A stretch of DNA of 64,000 bases from Apostichopus japonicus (taxonomy: Eukaryota > Echinodermata > Holothuroidea > Aspidochirotida > Stichopodidae), in the NCBI RefSeq assembly GCF_037975245.1, contig NC_092576.1:42505111-42569110 (forward strand), in the 5' to 3' direction. The number at the start of each line of letters is the position of its first letter. The stretch's first letter is position 1. Under the pieces are notes generated by a model. The model ran no database searches and had not been told where the DNA came from. It worked only from the letters and a program-made list of their open reading frames with translations. Below are positions 17,421 through 28,762 of this stretch, one piece after another. The position numbers and the translations under genes were made by a program.

Positions 17421-18180
17421 AGCTCCGCCTACATCACTCCTACTGAAATGTATAGTGAACTTTGACCTCGACCAAGATCAAATACAATGGAGAATATAAT
17501 CAACAATAAATTTGTACTATTAGCATTATTACTATTATTATTAATATTTGTTATCATTACTAAGAACATTATCGAAATTATTGATTGCTTGTTAACTTAC
17601 ATTAACTTCACCCAAGACATTTTATCATTGCATGATCTCCATTCCTTATGCTAGGTCAACTGAATTTAGTTTAATATTTTCAAATATGTTGTAATTCTTA
17701 TGTAACTTTCCTTAGGTTAATAGAAGAACACATTGCAATTGAAACGACACCGACTTCTTCATATTCGTTTCTATACTTTTTAATTTAATTTTTAATCTTT
17801 AAGGTTCATATTAGATACCCCAGACTATGCGTGGACTATTCAAAGTTTGATCAAGCTTAGCTAACCATCCATTTAAAATTGTTATAACAAGTTAATGTTA
17901 CGTAGGGAATGGCTTCTTCCATTTGATGACAAAACAATGTTTTCGACCAGACAACATATTTTCATAACAATACTTAAAGCAATTTTGTTCAAAGTCTGGT
18001 GTTTATTGTCAAATATTTCCTCTACGATTTGAAATAAACGTCCTTGACTGGTAAGTTATTGAAGTGAATTTAAGTTGACCTCGAAAAGTATTCCAAGAAA
18101 ATTCAGTTTGAGGAATAGTAGGTTACGCTTAGTTTAAATTGTTCTTGTAATTTAGCGCATATAAACTGCGGTCTGTATTT
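17421..18180. other. gene-free AT-rich sequence
   Basis: Nothing recognised. Confidence 0.6.
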
Positions 18181-18191
18181 ACAAAAAAAAA

Positions 18192-18243
<52 letters not shown>

Positions 18244-18251
18244 TTTTTTTT
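18181..18251. repeat. (AT)n hairpin bounded by A-tract and T-tract
   Basis: Nine A, GG, a run of AT, CC, then eight T: the whole 71 bp is nearly a perfect palindrome, so symmetric expansion or a very small foldback unit is possible. Confidence 0.85.
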
Positions 18252-18959
18252 GTTCAATTACCCGATCAAATCGCAAGCTATAACCTCGTAATTAATGTTA
18301 CATACATCGGCAGCTTATTAATGAGTTCTGATTGTAACAGTTAATCATTATAGTAAATCTATCAGACAGCAAATTCAACTAAGTATAAAAAAAGTACGGC
18401 GTCGCGTAAAACGCATCCTCGGGAGCAAACCAGCAAACCCTCTCCCCGCTCTCAAATCTGTTTTCCTTGTTTATGTTGAAGGTGGAGGGGTGGGTGGGGT
18501 GGGATGGTGGGGAAGTAGTAAGGACCAAGTAAATTATTGGCAATAATACAGATGTAGGAACCAATGACACACCCCAATCGTTATACCATTGATTTTGCAC
18601 ACTACATCATCAAAGTCATGTGGTCTCTAAACCTTTTAAGTTTTCATGACGAAACGCTACCTTTACGAAAATTACTTATACAGAGTGGCATATCCATGGC
18701 ACCTCTTTAGGTGTCCGTACCAAGTCCATATATACATTTGAACCTCGATAAAATTTTCGTTTGAAAATGCCTCAAGTTACGTAATGTTTGCTCCACATGT
18801 ATATTTGCTTTCATACTCTTTGTAATAGGCCAGCCAAAGAACACGGCAAAACCAACTCATATGTGGAAACATATCTAAGAAAATATATCCTTGATGATTT
18901 CTATAAGTGAGAAAATCGTCGAAAAGTATGATATTTAATCTCAGTATATTACGTGTTAC
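18252..18959. other. gene-free sequence
   Basis: No supported features. A short frame at 18379-18600 (minus) lacks any domain. Confidence 0.5.
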
Positions 18960-19336
18960 CTACGGCGGTCATAAGGTGACATGCGAGAGGTAAAGTTAAT
19001 ATGTTAGCATAACACGACATCTCGACAAAATATTGATTTTTTGTCGAGATACCGACTTACTCTAACTTGACATCTCGATAACATTTCTCAAATTGTCGAG
19101 TTACCATGTTCCACCTAACTCGGTATCTCGACAATATTTTGATATTTGTCGTGATATCGACTTACGCTACACTAATGCACATTATCAAATTAATTGCAAG
19201 GCTATGGCATTTTGACAAATTTTACCGACATGTCAAGTTAGCGTTTCTCGGTATCCCGACAAAATTTTCAAAAATGTGTAAAATGATTCCAACATGGTAA
19301 TTCTTCATCTCGCATGTCACCTTATGACCGCCGTAG
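18960..19336. mobile_element. MITE with 29-bp perfect terminal inverted repeats
   Basis: 18960-18988 and 19308-19336 are exact inverted copies, starting CTACGGCGGTCATAAGGTGA. The 377-bp body contains several internal hairpins built on TCTCGACAA/TTGTCGAGA (for example 19020-19051 and about 19125-19160). No clear target duplication is seen at the borders, so the superfamily is not assigned. Confidence 0.85.
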
Positions 19337-19987
19337 TTATATGCAGCCTCTAACTTTTAAGAAGTAATCGTCTTATAAAATTGGTGGCGCTATTTCACTT
19401 AGCAAGACTATTTGTTGTTCGTTGTTTCGTTCAGCTGGCAATCTCGATATAGGGCCTTCAACCTTAGCGACTCACCAGCCTATCGGATCAACCACATGAC
19501 GCGATTTACGTCACATAGCAACATGGTAACTCGTAATACCCGATCAACGCTGCTAAGAGTGGTATTCAGTTAATGCTGTTAGTTACAATCCTGATACGCA
19601 ACCTCATACGCAGTAACAATAAAGTATGACGACGAATTATTCGAGTTTCCTCCCGATACTCGATACTACCTCGTACGCATGCGCAGTAACCATAAATTAT
19701 GACGAATTATTCGAGTGTCCATTCGGGTGAGCTGGTTTTTACGAATATGCGTTATAACTGAGGTATACGTAACGGCAACTCACCTGGAGTAACGACTCGA
19801 GCCTACCACTCAAACTCACCTATATATAGACAAATAATCATAGTCAAGTTTTGTCTTGAAGGAAGTAATTAATTATCGCCGAAGAACCCTCTTTAAAAAT
19901 AAAACTATAAATATTGCTTGATGACTCTTGCACAGACTGCAGGGAAACATTTCCTGCCTGTACAATTACACAGTGTGCCAAACTGCG

Positions 19988-19991
<4 letters not shown>
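19337..19991. other. gene-free sequence
   Basis: Holds a direct pair of CGCAGTAACxATAAAxTATGACGA-like segments (about 19610-19640 and 19683-19705). No gene recognised. Confidence 0.5.

Positions 19992-20064
<73 letters not shown>
19992..20064. repeat. (TA)n microsatellite
   Basis: About 73 bp of uninterrupted TA. The open frames on both strands are artefacts. Confidence 0.97.
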
Positions 20065-20068
<4 letters not shown>

Positions 20069-20271
20069 CGTTCGTCGGAGTGGTAATCCGTCCAGCTCGT
20101 TTTATCAGTGTTATAGAGCAGAAAGAAGGGTAATACAGACAGATCGTTTTAAGTGTATCCAATGCTAAACAGAAAACATCTTAATTATTTTAAGTTGTTT
20201 CGTCATCAACATAGCTTTATTAAGCGTCTAGCGCTCGACGGGATTATGTGCAGTATATAATTATAGTACAC

Positions 20272-20452
20272 AACCTTTTGGCTAAGATCATGTGTAGTAT
20301 TATGTTACCCTTCTATAGGAGAATGGTGATACACACCTGACGATGATCACACAGTCACAGTCTCGATATAATTGGACTGGGGTTAAGAGCGGATCAGTCG
20401 TTCGGTTCTTTGGGTTTTCGTGCCCAGGTACTTCCTGGGTGACTTTTCTTTA
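20272..20452 (+). mobile_element. retroposon with U2 snRNA-like head, copy 1 (5' truncated)
   Basis: Starts CCTTTTGGCTAAGATCATGT, matching U2 snRNA from about nucleotide 13. It then follows the same non-U2 body as 35024-35200: GACGATGATCACACAGTCAC, GACTGGGGTT, GAGCGGATCAGTCGTT, GCCCAGG and GACTTTT. A T/A-rich end follows. The target duplication is unclear. Missing the first U2 bases fits incomplete reverse transcription. Confidence 0.75.
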
Positions 20453-20592
20453 TAAGTATACAGGTACATGCTTCGATGACTACTTAAGAACCTAGACCGA
20501 CTTGTTAATTAATCTTACTCTGAAGTAACCAAGCTACCATGAAAAGTAATTCTGGTGATTATGATTAACAATTGGCTTCATATAGTCTATAG

Positions 20593-20990
20593 CAGTGGAT
20601 CTCAAACGTTTTTAGGCAACCGCCCTCTTTGTCGATCTTGAACTGTCCCAATGCCCCACTCCCCCACCCCTCCCCTCGACCTACCGTTCATAGTCGGCCG
20701 CTCTAGCGAGCAATCAGACTGTCCGAAGATATGCATATAGGAATTAAAAATATAGCCTACATTCCCTACAAGATGATGAATTTCCTCTCAACAATAGTTA
20801 TTTTTTTTTAGTTCCCAGACCCCCTGGATGCCTTATTGTGCCTTAAATCGCTGCAAAATTGTGTCGTAATCGTCAGGGATCCTCAAATCAGTACCAACGC
20901 CCCGTACTCCCCGTGCACCCTGTATCGCCACCCTGAGACTGCCCAACGCCCCAGGGGGGGGGGCGGCAGGGACCACTTTGAGAACCACTG
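20593..20990. mobile_element. hAT MITE with perfect 8-bp target duplication
   Basis: Starts CAGTGGATCTCAAACG and ends CTTTGAGAACCACTG. GTCTATAG flanks both sides (20585-20592 and 20991-20998). 398 bp, rich in CCCC tracts, no transposase frame. Confidence 0.92.
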
Positions 20991-20998
20991 GTCTATAG

Positions 20999-23170
20999 TA
21001 TTGGAGAGGTGTATTTCTTTAACTGGAATACATTGGGAGTGACGTAACTCTTAAGATGGATGAAAGGTTTTAACAGATGACAATTGGCTTACTAGGTATA
21101 AAGTACATATCAAGACTAAAATGCTGCGTAAATTCATACTTAAATGATGTTATGATGGCCTTGTACAAATACACTGTTCCCGAGTAAGTGTGTTAACCTA
21201 TGGAACGCCAAAAGGGACACAACGTATGATGATAATTATCAAAGTAATGATGTATATGATGATATCAACGTAGCCGATGATAATGTTAAAGCTACAAGGT
21301 GATAGCGAACATTCTGGTAATTCCGGCGTTCCTCCAGGAACTAAGCACCGGAACAGTCTGCCAATGACCGTGTATACAGGTATAAAGGTCACGTGAAAGT
21401 TAAAACCTACACATATATAGCATCGTCATAATCAATGGTATTATAATTCAGTCACGTATACTACAGAGCCTTATAAAATCATGGCATTCCTGTGTTGGTG
21501 TTTGATTACAAATTACTACTTATCATCTTGATTCTCGAAAAATCGGAAATTATCGTCAACTATTGTTTCCTAATAACCCTTATCATTGTCTAGTTTTAGT
21601 CATTCATACGCGATACTTGGTAAGAACAATCCACGCACTTGAACGTGGAAACTCACTCGCTGAGGACGTCCGGACCACTGTTTTGTATGTTTAGTTGCTA
21701 TGGTTAGCATTAACGTTAATCTATACTTCTGAAAATGTGCTGACAGTATTTAAAAGGAAGGAGAACTATATAACGTTATTATTTAGTTTCTGTTATTCAA
21801 CGTCGCAGCCGCAATATTACATCAATATTTATTTAATTTTAATTATTTTCTCTGGATATAGAGAGGGACAGGATTCTGATCTGTAACACACCGGAGCTGA
21901 CGGTTGTAATCAACTTGAGTTCATTGTTGAAGGTGAGTTTTATCATATGCTTATACGGTAACACATATAGATTATCAATTTTTCTTTTATTTCTCAATAA
22001 TGATAAACCTAAAGTGTGCATGGGAAGAAAAATGGCGACAATTGAGGATTTGTTATGTACAATTTCGTATTACAATATTTTGTTATTAATATACCATAAT
22101 TCAGAAAAATATAGATTCTGTTTTATTATCGTTATTATTCCGAAAGATAAACACTGCCACAGTTGATAGATAAAAGAGTTTGTGAAAGCTCTTAATTAAA
22201 GTTACTATGACAGAATTAGAGAGCTACGAACACATGAAATGTTTTAGGAGGTGTAATGTCCGTAATTTGATATCATTTCATGGGGAGGGGAGGGGAAGGG
22301 AGGGCCTGGCCAAGGGCAAACCATTTCCCTGTAATTATCAGCTCGTTTAAAGAGGCCCCTCGTTCACTACTGATTGGAGACTGTTCTTATCATATATTCC
22401 ATATCTGAATATACCATATGTCAGTATATCCACAAAGTACTATAGCCCCTTTGAGTACTACATAATTACACAGGCCCATCGGCAAGATTGTATATTACAT
22501 TACGCCATCGGCCCGTAATGGAGGCGATTGTGGGTGTTGGCATTTCATTAAACTTCTATGGACATTATTCATCACCTATATCGAAAGACGCTTTGCTGTG
22601 GGGGGGGGAGTGGTGGGGGAGGGGAGGGGGGTTTCGACATATTTCAAGTTTCAATTCAAAGCAAGTTAATGTACGAATAGTAATTATTCATAAAGACAAA
22701 AAACGAAAAAGAAAATCCTTTCAAAGTGCTACCTTTTGTTTTAACGAATTAGTAAATCTATCTTTAATCTCTTATCCATTGGTCAATAAACTTCTAGAAC
22801 GTGTTCAGTCGATATTATGACATATCAGATATACAAATATGATTATCGTGACAACCCGTACAAGACGTATATGGCAATGATTTCTTTCACCAACCCACAC
22901 ATGCATATCGGGTGACAGTTCCCTTTGGCATATTTATTTCGCGAATTGTGATAGATAATGTTCGTCTTGCGGTAAATGCGTCATTTGAAAAACTGACGAA
23001 AATTAAAAAAAAAAAAAAAAATGTGTAATCTATTTAAAATGGGCGATTATATATCATGCAACAGGTAAAATTTAATAAAAATTGAAAGTGTAACATATAT
23101 TAAAAGACAGTGTTATAAACAGGTTATATATGGATAATATGATGCATCGCTGAGAGCTTGTCCATGCAGT
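20999..23170. other. gene-free sequence
   Basis: G-rich tracts occur near 22280 and 22600. Frames up to 110 codons (22488-22820) show no signal peptide, domain or splice partner and are not called. Confidence 0.5.
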
Positions 23171-23178
23171 ACTGAGAT

Positions 23179-23561
23179 CAAGGGCGTAGGAACCGGGGGG
23201 GGGGGGGGGCTGGGGGGTGCCAGCCCCCCCAGTGAAAAATGTGGAGGGGCGGAAGTATCATTCCGCCCCCCCGCTTCGCAAGTCAGAAAACCCCTTTTTC
23301 ATTTCCAAATGAGAAAAAAAAATCTCATTTGGAGCACCAAATTGCATCTAAGGCCTGGTGAAAATACAAAATTAAGTTTACAAAATGGAGTGGGTGTTGA
23401 AGTGTGCTATATTGCACCAAATTGCCTCTGAGGCTACCTGGAAACGCAAAAAATTCCAAAGGGGAGGGGGACACCCCCTCCCCTTAGACCCCTCCCCCAG
23501 GCCGGCTATCAGTCTTCAGCCCCCCCCCCCCCCCACTCAAAAGTACCTTCCTACGCCACTG
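23179..23561. mobile_element. hAT MITE family A, copy 1
   Basis: Starts CAAGGGCGTAGGAACC and ends CCTTCCTACGCCACTG; the ends are imperfect inverted repeats around GGCGTAGGAA. ACTGAGAT is duplicated at 23171-23178 and 23562-23569. 383 bp. Same family as 25091-25483 and 61255-61596, inserted in the opposite orientation. Confidence 0.93.
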
Positions 23562-23569
23562 ACTGAGAT

Positions 23570-24158
23570 TAATCACGAAATTTCAAAGAAACTTAACAGA
23601 ATCTTTTTAGACAACAATTAATTTACTATAGAAGGTATATGGATATTGTTTAACGTGTATGTATCAGGTTGCGATGGTCGACAATTGCTCAATATTTCGA
23701 AGAATCTGGTGTGACGTCACAAACTGAAGACTACCAAAAATGCACTTAATATTTATGCTGGTCTTATTACTAAGAAACTAACTGCGGAAGTGCCCATGCA
23801 CCGTTTTAGTGCGTTGATTTCCGTTGTTTTCCGCAAGCGGTAGGGAAAGGGTTTTTATGATAAGAGGTATATGTATTTTCAAAGCAAAAAGCCTACACCG
23901 TGACTGTACTACGCTTTCAAACCATCCAAGTAACGTATCCTATTCGTCAGAATATAGTTTACATATAAGAATTTGGACACAAACTCTGGTTATATCATTG
24001 AATTTTGCGGCTATCTTTACTTAAGCCGACTTTATGTGCGGTTACCCAATGTAAGGAAAAGTGTATTTTTACGAACAAATTGCTCGTGAAACGTATACAA
24101 GTGACTTCTCTTTCGAATGTTAACAATGGTTTATAGGTGAAACGTATTTAGTTACACC
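23570..24158. other. gene-free sequence
   Basis: Nothing recognised. Confidence 0.5.
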
Positions 24159-24475
24159 GGTGCTGTGGCAGAGTGGATAAAGGCGGTGGTATTGGAATCA
24201 ATGAGGTTTAGCAATCGGGAGGTTCCGGGTTCGATACCCGGTCGTGTTATAGTAAGGTTGTTTTTTCATTCAAGAGCAATCTACGGTTTTGCCATCTGAA
24301 TTGACATTCTTAATTAAAAAGATTCCAAATTTGAGTAACATATCTTGAAATGGAAGCCACCCGACGTGTAAGTTGTAATCCACAAGCTCTTGCTGGTTTC
24401 TCCCACATTTGTGGTGGCTTAAGCGTCGCAAAAATAACTGCTGATTATTGCTATTATTATTATTATTATTATGTA
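24159..24475 (+). mobile_element. tRNA-derived SINE-like element (Ser/Leu-like head)
   Basis: GGTGCTGTGGCAGAGTGG contains an A box and GGTTCGATACC (24228-24238) a B box, about 90 nt in all with a long variable region as in tRNA-Ser/Leu. The T stem pairs perfectly (CCGGG/CCCGG), but the acceptor and anticodon stems do not, so this is not a working tRNA. A tail of unknown origin runs on to a (TTA)n tract near 24450-24472, as a SINE would. No second copy is seen in this window. Confidence 0.55.
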
Positions 24476-24802
24476 GGGCGCCTATAAAAGTATTGGCTTT
24501 AGCCTATACTTCGAGTACATGCCCATTAGTCGCTATCATTGTTATATATTGTTCTAATAATGAGTACATTCAACAAGTTGTGTTTTGGTTTGCGGAAACA
24601 CTCGTCTGGTGACAATACGTGACCGTGTTGTTTCTACTCACTTCCGTATTGCTTATCCAAACACTTGCAATTGACAAACTGTACGTACGTATACGTATGT
24701 ACCGTATCGAGGTCACAGTGATGGTTGCATATAGGCCGATTAAATGCCTCATTGAAATACACACGGAATCATGAAAGTATAATGCAGTCCCTTAGTCTAG
24801 AT

Positions 24803-25527
24803 CAGGGGTTCCCTAACTGGGGTGCATGAACCCCAAGGGGGTGCGTGAGTCCATCCCAGGGGGTTCGTGAGACGTTTCTGAAAGTCAAAACTAGACTACT
24901 TTTTGTTGAACTAATATCTGATATATCATATAATTAGTAATGTACAAGAGTCGTACCTATCGACAAACTCTGCAATATTACACTATGAACTTGTTCTTTT
25001 ACGAAGCACTGTTATGCGTATTATAGTATGATCATGACTCAGATCGTTTCTCGAAAAGTTGGGGGCTCGTGGACAACTCTGACGTCCACACAGTGGCGTA
25101 GGAAGGTACTGTTGTGGGGGGGGGGCTGAAGACTGATGGCCGGCCTAGGGGAGGGGTCTAAGGGGAGGGGGTCTCAGATGCAATTGGTGCAATATAGCAC
25201 ACTTCAACACCCACTCCATTTTGTAAATAATTTTGCATTTTCACCTGGCCTTAGATGCAATTTGGTGCTCCAAATGAGATTTTTTTTTCTGCCAAAATGT
25301 TCTGAGCACTAAGGGCAGCGGGAATAGCATAAATGAGTAAAATGACGAATGTTGTTATCATTTATTGAGAAATGAAAAGGGGTTTCTGACTTGCGAAGCG
25401 GGGGCGGAATGATACTTCCGCCCCATATTTTTCTCTGTGGGGGGTTGGGCTCGCGCCCCCAGCCCCCGGTTCCTACGCCCTTGCATCCACAGGGGGTTCG
25501 TGGGGGAATAAAGTTAGGGAAACCCTG
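24803..25527. mobile_element. hAT MITE interrupted by a second hAT MITE
   Basis: Starts CAGGGGTTCCCTAACTGGGG and ends TTAGGGAAACCCTG. GTCTAGAT (24795-24802) and GTCTAGGT (25528-25535) match 7 of 8. The element at 25091-25483 sits inside it; without that insertion it is about 325 bp. Subterminal GGGGGTxCGTGxG repeats are shared by both halves. Confidence 0.85.
25091..25483. mobile_element. hAT MITE family A, copy 2 (nested)
   Basis: Starts CAGTGGCGTAGGAAGG and ends CCGGTTCCTACGCCCTTG. Flanks CGTCCACA (25083-25090) and CATCCACA (25484-25491) match 7 of 8. 393 bp, inserted into the older element 24803-25527. Confidence 0.9.
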
Positions 25528-25562
25528 GTCTAGGTAGAAGTTCTCACTAGCTAAACGCTACC

Positions 25563-26638
25563 CAGTGGCGGCGGAACCGGGGGGGGGGGGCTTCTTGGGG
25601 GCTCAGCCCCCCCAATGAAAAAGTTGAGGGGACAAATGCATGATAAGCCCCCCAATATTTACCAAGGCTCCGAAACGTGCATCTGCCCATTTTTCAAAGC
25701 ATACTTGTCGATCTGTCCGATGCACACGTATACTATATAGGTGTAATAAATTTAGTAAATGCTGGGGGACCCTCGGCCCGTCCCCTGGCTATAGACCACA
25801 TTGTCACCCCAACCGCGTCTTCACGCCCCGTGAAAAGTGGAAGCAATGAGTGTGAGTACCGGTAAGCGCAACACAACTTCGTCTTAGGCCAATGACTTGC
25901 ATCATTTCAGCCAGTTCTCCAACATCCCCTTACTCAGTGGCGGAGTGTCCATACAGTCACGGGGCGGATGCCCCCTGACGGACTCAAATGGACTGCAGGC
26001 GCCCTTTTCAGCTTTTCACTACTTTTTACTTATTCGCGATTATTGACTATTTTATTGCGCTCTCATCTACCTTTTGACATTTGCCATATTCTCTTGGTGT
26101 AATTTTTCGACCAAATGGCGACGACAGCTATTTATTCTCCGTTTATCTGCAAATTAGCAAGGCCCGGAAAGGATCATTTCCTGCAATCTAGGGAATATCT
26201 TTACTCAAAAATTTTCTGTACGCTCCGCGCCAACCTGTGGTGGCGCTCCGCTTTGATAGTGTCGAAAGCGCCCCTACAGACCATTCTTGTCCCTCTGACC
26301 AATACCCCTAGCTCCGCCACTGCCCTTACTACACTCAAAAACGTCTTTGCGAGTACACTACGAGTAATAGCTACTCTCTTAAAACACCATCGAATATACA
26401 AATTACAATGTTTTTACAGACTTTTACGTGCAATCTCAGAAATTGCAGGCTTGAGACCCATATTTTAGGGCTAGGTATTCGCAGCATAAAACACTCGGGA
26501 AGTGCCGTTTCCGGCCATCTGGGGGTTTGAAAAACCCCAAAATTTTCTTGTACGCTCCTCGCCAACCGATGGTGGCGCTCCGCTTAGATAGTCTCTACAC
26601 ATTAGCCCCCCAATAATTTTTCCGTTCCGCCGCGCCTG
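25563..26638. mobile_element. hAT element interrupted by another hAT MITE
   Basis: Starts CAGTGGCGGCGGAACC and ends CCGTTCCGCCGCGCCTG. ACGCTACC is duplicated exactly (25555-25562 and 26639-26646). 1,076 bp including the nested 388-bp element. A subterminal block near 26538-26600 (TTTTCTTGTACGCTCC, GGTGGCGCTCCGCTTxGATAG) is shared with the nested element at 26212-26260, so the two families are related. No intact transposase. Confidence 0.92.
25935..26322. mobile_element. hAT MITE family B, copy 1 (nested)
   Basis: 11-bp perfect inverted ends, CAGTGGCGGAG and CTCCGCCACTG. CCCTTACT is duplicated exactly (25927-25934 and 26323-26330). 388 bp. A second copy in the opposite orientation is at 43012-43346. 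Confidence 0.95.
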
Positions 26639-26646
26639 ACGCTACC

Positions 26647-27313
26647 CATCACTGGACAGCTGACAAGTTGGCTTTGCATGGCAACATTACGTTTTCGTAT
26701 GATGACCATGCAGATATTTTGCTATGAGAGCCTGGAGTTTTCGTCACTTGTAAAACAAACCTCTTTACTCAGAAGTAAACAATTCTCGTACGCTGCTCCT
26801 GGGAGGCCTAAAGTGGTCTTTACTAAGTAGTAAACAATTCTCGTACGCTGCCCCTGGGAGGGAGGCCTAAAGTGGTCGAAAATTGCCTCAATTGATGCAA
26901 TGTTTGCACCACATGTACTTCCATTCATGTTCAAGTTCAACATCAAAGTCACACAACACCAGATCCTGATTGATAACGTATCAAAAGAGATGTTCTCCTG
27001 ATGCGGCATTTTGACCCATTTCCAAACTTTAATAGGAGGCTGTCACCTGAAGGAAGTTTAGTCGAGTGACCTAATCAGTTTGGAATAACTTCCGGATGAT
27101 AACATGTGTGAGTAATATACCTGGCACCTAACAGAGTATATAGTTGGAGGCACACCATATAAGCCCGGAATCCCACGCATAGTGACGTCATCACCGCGGA
27201 GGCCTATGAGTTTATATTACGGCTATAGTGACTGACGTTAATATACATTCCGTACAGTATACTAACACCGGCAGTGTTGGGGGTATTTACCTGCAGAATA
27301 ACCATTTGAATTC
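26647..27313. other. gene-free sequence with a 54-bp tandem duplication
   Basis: AGTAAACAATTCTCGTACGC recurs at 26774 and 26828 together with CTGGGAGG and GGCCTAAAGTGGTC, a recent two-copy duplication. No gene recognised. Confidence 0.6.
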
Positions 27314-27757
27314 AGTCAAATTCGACTTCACTATGTATTTCACTACGTATTTCACTTTGTATTTTACTGTGTATTTCAATATGAATTTCAATATATATTT
27401 CAATTCGTATTTCAATATATGTATTTCACTATGTTTGGCAATATGGATTACAATATGTATTTCAATATGTATTTCAATATGTATAACAACATGTATTTCA
27501 ATATGTATAAAAATATGTATTTCAATACGTATTTCAATATATGTATTTCACTATGTTTGGCAATATGGATTACATTATGTATTTCAATACGTATTTCAAT
27601 ATGTATAACAATATGTATTTCAATATGTATAGAAATATGTATTTCAATACGTATTTCAATATATGTATTTCACTATGTTTGGCAATATGGATTCCAATAT
27701 GTATTTCATTACGTATTTCAATATGAATTTCAATATGTATTTCAATATGTATTTATT
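27314..27757. repeat. 12-bp minisatellite with about 121-bp higher-order unit
   Basis: Units like TTTCAATATGTA repeat throughout. A block with TTTCACTATGTTTGGCAATA recurs three times (about 27424, 27546 and 27668). The MYFN and ICIS frames arise from the 12-bp period and are not genes. Confidence 0.93.
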
Positions 27758-27888
27758 TCTAATGTCATGGTTACTGAGGGAGTATCGACACTGCACTATC
27801 ACTAAACGTTAGTTAACATGGTGGTCTGCGCATTGACGTCACTACTAGCCTATAGTAAATCGATATATAGTAATTCAGTATAGTAATT

Positions 27889-28762
27889 CAGTGGCGGACT
27901 GGCCACACGGGCATTTGGGCAATGCCCGGTGGGCCGGTGGCCCGATGGGCCGGTGGGCTGGGGAGCCTGGTAACATTTACAGCCCATTTTCACAGTAGCT
28001 AATAGAATACAGACGGGCTGTGTAGAAATATATTTTAACTGTGGGAATCAGTCATGTAAAGATTGTCCTCGAGCTCTGCTGCTACAAGGGGCTCCTCAGT
28101 CGAGTTGAACATTTTTCACCGATGCTTAGAAGTGCATTGAGCTTGCTTATACAAGTTGCTGGTAACGCTACCAGTGTCACAAGTGGCATATGGACGTTCT
28201 TTCTCTTCCTTGAAGAGACTCAAAACCGTTTGAAGAAGTACAATGACACAAGAACATCTTGAGGCGATGATGTTGATGTCTGTGGAAAAAGGGATCTTGG
28301 CCAATCTTGACACTAAAAATATCATTGATGGTGTGGCTGCCAGAAGCAGCGAACTGCATAAACATGATATGTGCTCGTGTTATTGAACATATATATTTTA
28401 GTGAATTTTATTTCGGTTCTTTTTTTTCAATTTTTTCAAGCGAGTTGTCACAAAATGCTTGAAAAACTAATTAACATCCAGTCTAAAACATATATTTTTG
28501 CCTATTTTGGTTTACGTTTTTAAGTTTCCTCAGTTTAATCAAGTGTTGCTTCTGGAAATTATTTTGGGGTCTTTTTCTAATGTGTTATTGTAACCTACAA
28601 AATTAAGAAATATAGCACCATTTTGCATCTAGGCATTCCTTAACATCCAAAAAATCTCAGTGGGGATGGGGACACCCCCCAGACCACTCCCCCGGGACGG
28701 CGATCACTAGTAAGTAACATATATAATAATGGGCGGGTCTAGGTGAAAAATGCCCGGGCCTG
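27889..28762 (+). mobile_element. decayed hAT element with transposase remnant
   Basis: The left end CAGTGGCGGACTGGCCACAC is hAT-like (preceding 8 bp TAGTAATT). A matching right end CCGCCACTG with the duplication is absent; the element fades at GCCCGGGCCTG, about 28752-28762. It holds the hAT C-terminal fragment at 28095-28386. Its 3' part (28612-28706, GGGGACACCCCCCAGACC) resembles the inner sequence of MITE family A (about 23413-23513), so a relative of this element may be the source of those MITEs. Confidence 0.7.
28095..28386 (+). pseudogene. hAT transposase C-terminal dimerisation domain remnant
   Basis: From 28195 one frame reads RSFSSLKRLKTV, a TGA at 28231, then RSTM and TQEHLEAMMLMSVEKGIL followed by ANLDTKNIIDGVAARSSEL and a terminal stop at 28384. 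The ERSFS-like start and the (L/M)xxLSIEK motif are the hallmark of the hAT C-terminal (hATC) domain. The part before (LRSALSLLIQVAGNATSVTSG) is in another frame, so there is at least one frameshift plus one nonsense codon. Not functional. Several ZMYM-like host genes share this domain, but its place inside a hAT element favours a transposon origin. Confidence 0.78.

Noticed and set aside
24159-24248. Functional tRNA-Ser or tRNA-Leu gene
   Set aside because: A and B boxes and T stem are good, but acceptor and anticodon stems fail to pair, and a SINE-like tail follows.
27228-27805. Protein of MYFNMYFN or ICISICIS repeats
   Set aside because: Arises from the 12-bp minisatellite; alternative frames are equally open.
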